Shown in pieces: positions 57,923 to 64,000 of a stretch of DNA of 64,000 bases (the stretch's first letter is position 1; each line of letters opens with the position of its first letter). A program made the position numbers and the translations under genes. The stretch is taken from NCBI GenBank assembly GCA_022601535.1, contig JAJACK010000005.1, forward strand, positions 16,011 to 80,010, given 5' to 3'. The notes below the pieces were generated by a model. That model made no database searches and was not told the DNA's origin. It saw only the letters and a program-made list of their open reading frames with translations. Source of the stretch: Chlamydiales bacterium. Lineage in GTDB: Bacteria; Chlamydiota; Chlamydiia; Chlamydiales; JAAKFR01.

Positions 57923-60610
57923 TTGTCGTCACACTCTTTTTCATATATGCAAATGGCAAATGTGCAGGTCTTAGAGGCGATGCACGAGCAGTTTTTACGT
58001 GATCCTCAAAGCGTGGATCCCTCTTGGCGCTATTTCTTTGAGGGTGTAGAATTTGGAGGATCTTCACAGGGTGAAGAGCAAGATGTTCGCACCCTTTACT
58101 TGATCGATGCATACCGCTACTTTGGACATCTCAAAGCAAATCTCAATCCAATCGCTATTTCTCCTCCTCTTGACCCTCCAGAGCTCGATTTGAGCCGTTT
58201 TGGTTTGCAGTCGAGTGATTTGCAAAAAACATTTCCGACCTATGGGATTTTACCTGAAAAAAATGCTCCATTACAAACTCTCTTGCAAAGGTTGCAAAGC
58301 ATTTATTGTGGAAGTGTTGGATATGAGTATATGAACTGTCCCTACGAGGTGAAGAGATGGATCGAAGAGCGTATTGAAGCGGAGAAATCTCCATTTTCAA
58401 CCGAAGAGAAAGAGAAGATTTTTAACCATTTGAATCGAGCAGAGCTTTTCGAACTTTTTTTGCACAAGCGGTATGTGGGGCAGAAACGGTTCTCTTTAGA
58501 AGGGGCAGAGACATTGATTCCTCTCCTCAATGAGTGTGTTGAATTTGGTGGAGAGATCGGAATCGATGAAATTGTTCTTGGAATGGCTCATCGGGGACGA
58601 TTGAATGTTTTGACCAATGTTTTAGGAAAACCTTACTCTGTCATTGTTCGAGAGTTTGAAGATTTCTACGATCCTAACTGGTCTGGAGGAGATGGGGATG
58701 TGAAGTATCACAAGGGATTCTCTTCCACAGTGACTGTAAAGGGTGGAAAAAAAGTACGAATTACCGTAACTGCAAATCCAAGTCACTTAGAATCTGTCGA
58801 CCCTGTTGTTCAGGGACGTGCATTTGGCAAGCAGATTGCAAAAGGGGATAAAACCAAAGAACGGACATGTCCGATCCTTATTCATGGAGATTCTTCCCTG
58901 CCTGGCCAGGGGGTTGTGTATGAAACCATGCAATTTTCTGGATTAGAAGGGTATGGAACGGGAGGGACACTCCATATCTGTGTTGAAAACCAGGTGGGAT
59001 TTACCACTATTGCACGAGAGTACCGTTCGACGCGGTATTCAACTGACATTGCACACACCTTTGGCTCTCCTGTTTTTCATGTCAATGGGGACGATCCAGA
59101 AACGGCGATCGGAGCTCTTCGGTTGGCTCTTCAAGTGCGGCAAAAATTTCACCGCGATGTCTTTGTCAACCTCTATTGCTATCGGAAATATGGTCATAAT
59201 GAAGCGGATGAACCTTCTTTTACACAACCCAAGCAGTATGAGGTGATTCGAAAAAAGGAGTCGGCTCGAGAGTTATATCGGGATCAGTTGATTGTTCAAG
59301 GGGTCTTTGATCAGAAAAAAGTTGAAGGGATCGAACAAGCTTTTGATGCAAAACTCCATGCAGATCTCGATGAGGTTGGGAAGAAAAAAGAGAGACCACA
59401 CGACTCTGCATTCAAAGATCGGTGGAAAGCTTACCGGCAGTCAAAGAAGGGAGAGCTTTTCGATCCAGTGGAAACAGCCGTTTTAGGAAAAGAGTTAAAA
59501 GCGATCACGGAGAGTTTTTCCAAGGTTCCAGAAGGATTTTCGATTCACCCAAAATTACTCCGCTTAGTTGAAGCAAGAAAAGAGAAATTGGAAGGAAAAA
59601 TCGACTGGGCATTAGCCGAGCACCTCGCTTTTGGATCTCTTCTTTATGAAGGAGTTCCCGTTCGCCTTTCGGGGCAAGATAGTCAACGAGGAACATTCAC
59701 ACAACGGCATGCAGTGTGGGTCGATCAGAAAACAGGGGAATCATATTTTCCCCTTGCACACCTCAAAGAGGGGCAAGGACGATTTGATGTGCTCAATTCA
59801 CCTCTTTCTGAATTTGGAGTGCTTGGATTTGAATTTGGCTACAGCATCGTCTCTCCAGAGAGCTTGGTCATTTGGGAAGCGCAGTTTGGTGATTTTGCCA
59901 ATGGAGCACAAGTGGTAATCGACCAATATTTAACAGTCGCAGAGCAGAAATGGAGCCGCTTTTCTGGGCTTGTTCTCCTTCTGCCTCACGGATACGAGGG
60001 GCAAGGGGCAGAACATTCCTCAGCCCGTTTAGAGAGATATCTACAGTTGACAGCAGAGCGCAATATCCAAGTGGTCTATCCCACAACACCTGCCCAATAT
60101 TTCCATCTTTTGCGGCGGCAGGTTGTTCGAAATGTGAGAATTCCCCTCGTAGTCATGACCCCAAAAGGGCTTCTCCGCCATCCTACATGCACCAGTACAA
60201 TTAAAGAGTTTGAGAAAGGTCAATTTCAAGAGGTGATTGAAAATGGGACAGGAAAAGAGAGTCGATTGATTTTGTGTACGGGGCGGATTTACTACGACTT
60301 AATTGCTCAAAAGCAAAAAGAGACAGCGATTGTTCGGATTGAGCAACTCTACCCCTTGGCAAAAGATACCTTAAAAGCACTTTTTAAAAAGTATGAGCAC
60401 GCTTCTGAAATCATTTGGGTACAAGAAGAGCCTAAAAATATGGGAGCGTGGAGTTACCTCTATCCTATATTTTCCGATTTCACATCCAAACGGGTCCGTT
60501 ATGTTGGGCGAAAAAGAAGTGCAGCCACAGCAGTTGGCTCTCATGTTATTCATAATAAAGAACAAGAAGAAATCCTTAAACAAGCATTTGAAGATGAAAA
60601 AAGAGATTAA
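57923..60610 (+). CDS. sucA: 2-oxoglutarate dehydrogenase E1 component
   Basis: 895 aa. Thiamine-diphosphate enzyme that decarboxylates 2-oxoglutarate. The N-terminal peptide [20 protein letters not shown] is the OGDH signature. [43 protein letters not shown] and [20 protein letters not shown] form the cofactor half; [13 protein letters not shown] and [20 protein letters not shown] form the second half. I start at TTG 57923, which has AAGAGGA 5 nt upstream; ATGs at 57947 and 57953 are alternatives. TATAAT at 57905-57910 is a likely -10 box. It corresponds to CT054. Confidence 0.95.
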   Translation: MSSHSFSYMQMANVQVLEAMHEQFLRDPQSVDPSWRYFFEGVEFGGSSQGEEQDVRTLYLIDAYRYFGHLKANLNPIAISPPLDPPELDLSRFGLQSSDLQKTFPTYGILPEKNAPLQTLLQRLQSIYCGSVGYEYMNCPYEVKRWIEERIEAEKSPFSTEEKEKIFNHLNRAELFELFLHKRYVGQKRFSLEGAETLIPLLNECVEFGGEIGIDEIVLGMAHRGRLNVLTNVLGKPYSVIVREFEDFYDPNWSGGDGDVKYHKGFSSTVTVKGGKKVRITVTANPSHLESVDPVVQGRAFGKQIAKGDKTKERTCPILIHGDSSLPGQGVVYETMQFSGLEGYGTGGTLHICVENQVGFTTIAREYRSTRYSTDIAHTFGSPVFHVNGDDPETAIGALRLALQVRQKFHRDVFVNLYCYRKYGHNEADEPSFTQPKQYEVIRKKESARELYRDQLIVQGVFDQKKVEGIEQAFDAKLHADLDEVGKKKERPHDSAFKDRWKAYRQSKKGELFDPVETAVLGKELKAITESFSKVPEGFSIHPKLLRLVEARKEKLEGKIDWALAEHLAFGSLLYEGVPVRLSGQDSQRGTFTQRHAVWVDQKTGESYFPLAHLKEGQGRFDVLNSPLSEFGVLGFEFGYSIVSPESLVIWEAQFGDFANGAQVVIDQYLTVAEQKWSRFSGLVLLLPHGYEGQGAEHSSARLERYLQLTAERNIQVVYPTTPAQYFHLLRRQVVRNVRIPLVVMTPKGLLRHPTCTSTIKEFEKGQFQEVIENGTGKESRLILCTGRIYYDLIAQKQKETAIVRIEQLYPLAKDTLKALFKKYEHASEIIWVQEEPKNMGAWSYLYPIFSDFTSKRVRYVGRKRSAATAVGSHVIHNKEQEEILKQAFEDEKRD

Positions 60611-61685
60611 AATTCCAGCTTTAGGAGAGTCTATTTCTGAAGCCTCAATTGGCTCCTTTATCAAACAAGAGGGTGATCTTGTTTCAGAAAATGATGAGAT
60701 TGTCGAAGTGGAGACAGAAAAAGTGACGCAAGCGCTCTACGCTCCAGCATCAGGGCAGATCCATTGGACGGTGAGTGAAGGGGATACACTTCCTATTGGA
60801 ACAGTTATTGGAACAGTTGATACCGATGTAAAAGTAGAGAAAAAAGAAGTTCCTCCAAAAGAAGAGCTTCCTCCTCCAGTGCCACCCCCTTCTACTGGAG
60901 AAGGGATTCGAAAAAGAGAGAAAGAATTTGTCAAAGGATTAAAAGAAGAGCCTCATCATCCAATTGTTGAGCCAGAGATTCCTAAAAAAGAGGGAAGTCG
61001 TCGACAGATGAGTAAGATCAGACAGACGATCGCACGCCGAATGGTTGGAGCGCTTCATGATGCTGCGATGCTCACGACTTTCAATGAAGCTGATATGAGC
61101 ACGATTATGACCCTTCGCAAAAAATACCAAGAGGGGTTTGTTAAAAAGCACGGGGTAAAGCTCGGCTTTATGTCATTTTTTGTCAAAGCGGTTGCCGATG
61201 CAATGAAGATCTACCCTGATTTTAACGCCTATATTGAAGGAGAAGAGATTGTTGAAAGAGGCTCCTTTGATATTGGAATTGCTGTAGGGACAGATCAAGG
61301 AGTGATTGTTCCTGTTTTACGCAATGTTGACCAACTCTCTTTTGCAGAGATAGAGCAGCAAATTATTCAATATGCTCAAGCTGCCCGAGAGAAAAAACTT
61401 TCCATCAACGATCTTGAAGGGGGAGGGTTCACAATTACCAACGGAGGGATTTACGGCTCTCTTCTCTCCACTCCCATTTTAAATCCACCCCAAGTGGGAA
61501 TTTTAGGGATGCACAAAATTATGGACAGACCGATTGCAGAAGAAGGGGAGAGTGTCATTCGTCCGATGATGTATCTTGCGCTGAGCTATGATCACCGCAT
61601 GGTCGATGGGAAAGAAGCGGTCTCATTTTTAGTCCATGTGAAAAAGAGATTGGAAGAACCGATAGGATTTTTATTTGATGAATAA
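60594..61685 (+). CDS. sucB: 2-oxoglutarate dehydrogenase E2, dihydrolipoyl succinyltransferase
   Basis: 363 aa from the ATG at 60594 (17-bp overlap with sucA). The lipoyl domain (1-78) has [20 protein letters not shown] with the lipoylated Lys. A Pro/Glu-rich linker and a short peripheral-subunit-binding region follow ([20 protein letters not shown] begins the catalytic domain). [16 protein letters not shown] near the end has the catalytic His and Asp (HxxxDG). The linker is short and the E3-binding segment is reduced compared with E. coli SucB (405). It corresponds to CT055. Confidence 0.95.
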   Translation: MKKEIKIPALGESISEASIGSFIKQEGDLVSENDEIVEVETEKVTQALYAPASGQIHWTVSEGDTLPIGTVIGTVDTDVKVEKKEVPPKEELPPPVPPPSTGEGIRKREKEFVKGLKEEPHHPIVEPEIPKKEGSRRQMSKIRQTIARRMVGALHDAAMLTTFNEADMSTIMTLRKKYQEGFVKKHGVKLGFMSFFVKAVADAMKIYPDFNAYIEGEEIVERGSFDIGIAVGTDQGVIVPVLRNVDQLSFAEIEQQIIQYAQAAREKKLSINDLEGGGFTITNGGIYGSLLSTPILNPPQVGILGMHKIMDRPIAEEGESVIRPMMYLALSYDHRMVDGKEAVSFLVHVKKRLEEPIGFLFDE

Positions 61686-63051
61686 CTTTGATCTAATTGT
61701 CATAGGAGCGGGGCCGGCAGGTTATGTTGCAGCCATTCGAGGGGCACAAAAAGGGATGAAAGTTGCCTGCATTGAAAAAGGAGAAACACTTGGAGGCACC
61801 TGCCTCAATGTTGGATGCATTCCCTCTAAAGCATTGCTCCATTCGACCGAATATTTCGATCGGATTGCAAGTGAAGGAGAGGAGCATGGTATTCTTGCAG
61901 AAAATCTTCGTGTTGACCTCAAGCAAATGATGGAACGAAAAGAGCAAATTGTTAAAAGTTTGACACAAGGGATTGCCTATCTCTTTGAGAAAAACAACAT
62001 CACAAAGATCAAAGGGGCTGCCACACTTCTTTCAGAGAACCGAATTTCCGTCGATGATCAAGAGTATGGATATAAAAACTTAATCTTAGCAACTGGATCG
62101 GTTCCAATAGAGCTCCCTCAGCTCCCCTTTGATGAAGAGACGATTCTCTCTTCAACTGGAGCACTCTCCTTGAAAAAAATCCCTTCAAAATTGCTTCTTG
62201 TAGGGGCTGGTGTCATAGGCCTTGAGCTCGGCTCTGTTTATAACCGCCTTGGTACCGAGATCGAAGTGGTTGAGATGCTCGACAGGCCGTGCCCCCCTTT
62301 TGACCAAGAGATTTCAAAACTCCTCCTCAAACTTTTCAAAAAACAGGGATTTAGCTTTCACTTTAAAGCCAAAGTGACCGAAGGAAAGAGCACAAAAGAA
62401 GGGGTAGTTCTCACCTTAGATAGTGGAAAAACATTGACAGCAGACGCCGCTTTAATCGCCATTGGGCGAAAACCTTACTACGAAGGGCTTGGAGTGGAAG
62501 AGAGGGGAGTTACGATTAATCAACAGCGGCAAATTATCGTCGATGACAATTTTCAAACCTCAGTTCCAAATATCTATGCAATTGGAGACCTTATCGATGG
62601 ACCGATGCTTGCACACAAAGCTTCTGAAGAAGGGATTGCCCTTGTCGATTACCTTGCAGGAGAAAAGAGTCGAGTAAACTACTTGGCAATTCCCAATGTG
62701 ATGTACACCTGGCCAGAGGTTGCAACAGTTGGCTTAAACCAAGAAGAGGCCGTTGCATTAGGGCTTGAGATTCTCATTGGCAAAGCCCCCCTTAAATCAA
62801 ACGCACGCGCCCGCTGCTCAGGTGATCCAGAAGGAATGGTGAAGCTTATCGGAGAGAAGAAAAGTGGACGTCTCCTTGGAATGCATCTTTTAGCACCCAA
62901 TGCATCCGAAATGATAGGGGAGGGAGCCATTGCGATAGAGAAAAGACTTACTGTAGATGAACTAGCTCACCTTCCACACGCTCATCCAACTGTCTCAGAG
63001 AGTATTAAAGAAGCTGCTCTTGCAATCAAAGGTCAATCGATCCATTTTTAA
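61678..63051 (+). CDS. lpdA: Dihydrolipoyl dehydrogenase (E3)
   Basis: 457 aa from the ATG at 61678, which overlaps the sucB stop. FAD loop [20 protein letters not shown], redox disulfide [18 protein letters not shown] (two Cys five apart), NAD loop [20 protein letters not shown], and the C-terminal HAHPTVSES with the catalytic His-Glu. It regenerates lipoate for SucB and other E2 enzymes. Placement directly in the suc operon differs from C. trachomatis, where lpdA is elsewhere (CT557, from memory). No terminator is obvious behind it. Confidence 0.95.
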   Translation: MNNFDLIVIGAGPAGYVAAIRGAQKGMKVACIEKGETLGGTCLNVGCIPSKALLHSTEYFDRIASEGEEHGILAENLRVDLKQMMERKEQIVKSLTQGIAYLFEKNNITKIKGAATLLSENRISVDDQEYGYKNLILATGSVPIELPQLPFDEETILSSTGALSLKKIPSKLLLVGAGVIGLELGSVYNRLGTEIEVVEMLDRPCPPFDQEISKLLLKLFKKQGFSFHFKAKVTEGKSTKEGVVLTLDSGKTLTADAALIAIGRKPYYEGLGVEERGVTINQQRQIIVDDNFQTSVPNIYAIGDLIDGPMLAHKASEEGIALVDYLAGEKSRVNYLAIPNVMYTWPEVATVGLNQEEAVALGLEILIGKAPLKSNARARCSGDPEGMVKLIGEKKSGRLLGMHLLAPNASEMIGEGAIAIEKRLTVDELAHLPHAHPTVSESIKEAALAIKGQSIHF

Positions 63052-63096
63052 AAGAACGTAATATTCGCAATCAACTTAAAGAAGATTTCTCTAAAC

Positions 63097-63580
63097 TTAG
63101 CATCTCCATGAAAGGATTTTAAGTTCGTCATATTGCGACATGAATCCAAGTGTTTGAGTACGATTAGATTGGGGAATACGGATTCCTTCGACGCTAAAAT
63201 GTGTTAATTGGGAGCAATTCCCTAAAGAGAGGGGAAGAGCAGAAAGATTTGGGTTGCCATTGTCCTATTGCATCGGGAAGGACAGTTAACTGGTTATTAT
63301 TCACATAAAGCTTAGTTAAGTTTGTTAGATGCCTTAAGGAATTTGGAAGCTCTGTAAGTCCTTTGGAGGATAAATCTAACTCTGTTTGCTCGAATAAAGA
63401 GCCTTTTTCAATAGTTGTTGCCATTTCAGGAGAATGGGTCTTTAAAAAAGAGACAAGCTCTTCAAACTCTTTAAGAGGAATATGGGTAGCCCTATTTTTG
63501 CCTTGTAGCTCCATCCAAGGTAGATGGGGAGAGGATCTTGTCGAGGCATTGACCGGGAACATAGGGGGCATTATAGGCAA
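63097..63580 (-). pseudogene. Leucine-rich-repeat gene broken by a frameshift
   Basis: From an ATG at 63580 the frame encodes a helical segment (HIPLKEFEELVSFLKTHSPE), then LRR units LDLSSKGLTELPNSLRHLTN and LTKLYVNNNQLTVLPDAIGQ. Directly after this, near 63255-63265, the open frame changes to non-LRR sequence and stops at 63194. The other frame continues in LRR style: NGNPNLSALPLSLGNCSQLT, then HFSVEGIRIPQ, to a TAA at 63097-63099. A one-base shift restores a protein of about 160 aa. The LRR belongs to the LxxLPxxLxxLxxLxxLxLxxNxL type of secreted effectors. A sequencing error is the alternative. Confidence 0.7.
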
Positions 63581-63650
63581 TTTAGATTAATATATAAACC
63601 CTTCTATTTGCTTAAGAAATGCATCAGGGGTGCCAAGGGTGCGCAAAACT

Positions 63651-64000
63651 TTAGGATTGGGCAACAGCCTCGCTTTGTTGGATTCCATCAATAATTTGTT
63701 GAGTCAACTGCAAAATAGCTTCTTGCTCTTGAGCTTGAAGTGCTTTTTCTTGGTCTCTATATTCCTCATCTGTGATGTTTCCACGTTCACTCCTTTTCAG
63801 AAGGCCTCCTGAAGCAGCTTGAATTCTACTAACTATTCTAAAGAAATCAGGTGTATGATGCTCCTTGAGATAGTTCTCCCAGTAACCAAACTCTACAACC
63901 AATTCGGCGTCAGGAACCGCTTCAATCTCTTGAGCAATGTCTTCAAGCACACTGCTTTGTACATTTCCAATCTGATGATAGATCATAGATGTGATTGCAG
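63651..64000 (-). CDS. C-terminal part of a possible NEL-type (IpaH/SspH-like) protein, runs off the window
   Basis: Open from the window edge to a stop at 63651 (115+ residues; the ATG at 63986 is probably internal). VVEFGYWENYLKEHHTPDFF and EEYRDQEKALQAQEQEAILQ followed by LTQQIIDG resemble the C-terminal end of NEL ubiquitin ligases (WGPWHAVLKR..., then ETEQQIYRQLTDEVL). The catalytic Cys would lie outside the window. A frame shifted by one continues as RLLPNPKVLRTLGTPDAFLK for about 30 codons past the stop, so this gene might also carry a late frameshift. The next gene downstream is an LRR gene, the usual partner domain. Confidence 0.4.
   Translation of the reverse strand, partial: AITSMIYHQIGNVQSSVLEDIAQEIEAVPDAELVVEFGYWENYLKEHHTPDFFRIVSRIQAASGGLLKRSERGNITDEEYRDQEKALQAQEQEAILQLTQQIIDGIQQSEAVAQS

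Noticed and set aside
1..64000. Search by eye for tRNA, rRNA, transposase, integrase or phage genes.
   Set aside because: None seen. A tRNA could be missed without a covariance search.

Overview
This window is a piece of the chromosome of a member of the Chlamydiota. Several independent signs agree: a histone H1-like Hc2 protein made of lysine/arginine repeats, four MOMP-type porins starting with the LPxGNP motif, a plant-like FabI, a CesT-type secretion chaperone of the Slc1 kind, futalosine-pathway menaquinone genes, and Inc-like proteins with bilobed hydrophobic segments. Two runs of gene order match Chlamydia trachomatis as I remember it: dnaQ-mqnD-mqnB-msbA-accA (around CT261-CT265), and dcd-ruvB-spoIID-slc1-ssb-pepA-hctB-holA-rsmI-hemW-CT053-sucA-sucB (around CT039-CT055). 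Extra functions (glucokinase, L,D-transpeptidase, ResB/CcsA cytochrome c maturation, flagellar-type FliOPQR, an F-box protein) point to an environmental lineage (Simkania/Waddlia/marine type) rather than Chlamydiaceae. I cannot name the species.

Layout. 1-8.4 kb: end of a DoxX gene, a large Inc-like protein with a CX5R phosphatase motif, then Sua5, aconitase, M19 dipeptidase, glucokinase and an L,D-transpeptidase. 8.4-12.6 kb: a small membrane protein, accA, an MsbA-like exporter and a TIM-barrel protein. 12.6-17.8 kb (minus): fliO-fliP-fliQ-fliR, a tiny lipoprotein, a DnaQ-like exonuclease, mqnD, mqnB and an oxidoreductase. 17.8-22.9 kb: HAD phosphatase, FolB-like and SDR genes, a Ser/Thr kinase, and an F-box/WD40 protein on the opposite strand. 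23-29.2 kb: fabI, RluA synthase, glycosyltransferases, an orphan Pta N-terminal protein, mutY and a Nudix gene. 29.2-31.6 kb: a lineage-specific cluster in which an approximately 90-bp leader is repeated in front of successive genes. 31.6-37 kb: mazG, a methyltransferase, the SRP RNA, a degenerate asparagine synthetase, a lipoprotein, a CPBP protease and another methyltransferase. 37-45.4 kb: four MOMP-like genes, PP2C phosphatase, cysteine desulfurase and two CorC/DUF21 proteins. 45.4-53.3 kb: the dcd-ruvB-...-rsmI block. 53.3-57.9 kb (minus): hemW, a CT053-like gene, ccsA, resB. 57.9-63 kb: sucA-sucB-lpdA. 63-64 kb: a frameshifted LRR gene and the end of a possible NEL-type protein.

How the genes work together. 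Housekeeping genes sit in tight operons with 1-40 bp overlaps. sucAB-lpdA plus aconitase supply the TCA cycle, mqnB/mqnD supply menaquinone, and ResB/CcsA would mature c-type cytochromes. Lineage-specific host-interaction candidates (Inc-like proteins, kinase, F-box/WD40, LRR/NEL) lie between the conserved blocks.

Two organisational features run across the whole window. At least eight genes have a sigma70-type -10 box ending only 7-9 nt before the ATG and no visible Shine-Dalgarno, which implies leaderless mRNAs. And eight of nine convergent protein-gene pairs overlap at their 3' ends. I saw no tRNA, rRNA, CRISPR array, transposase or integrase.
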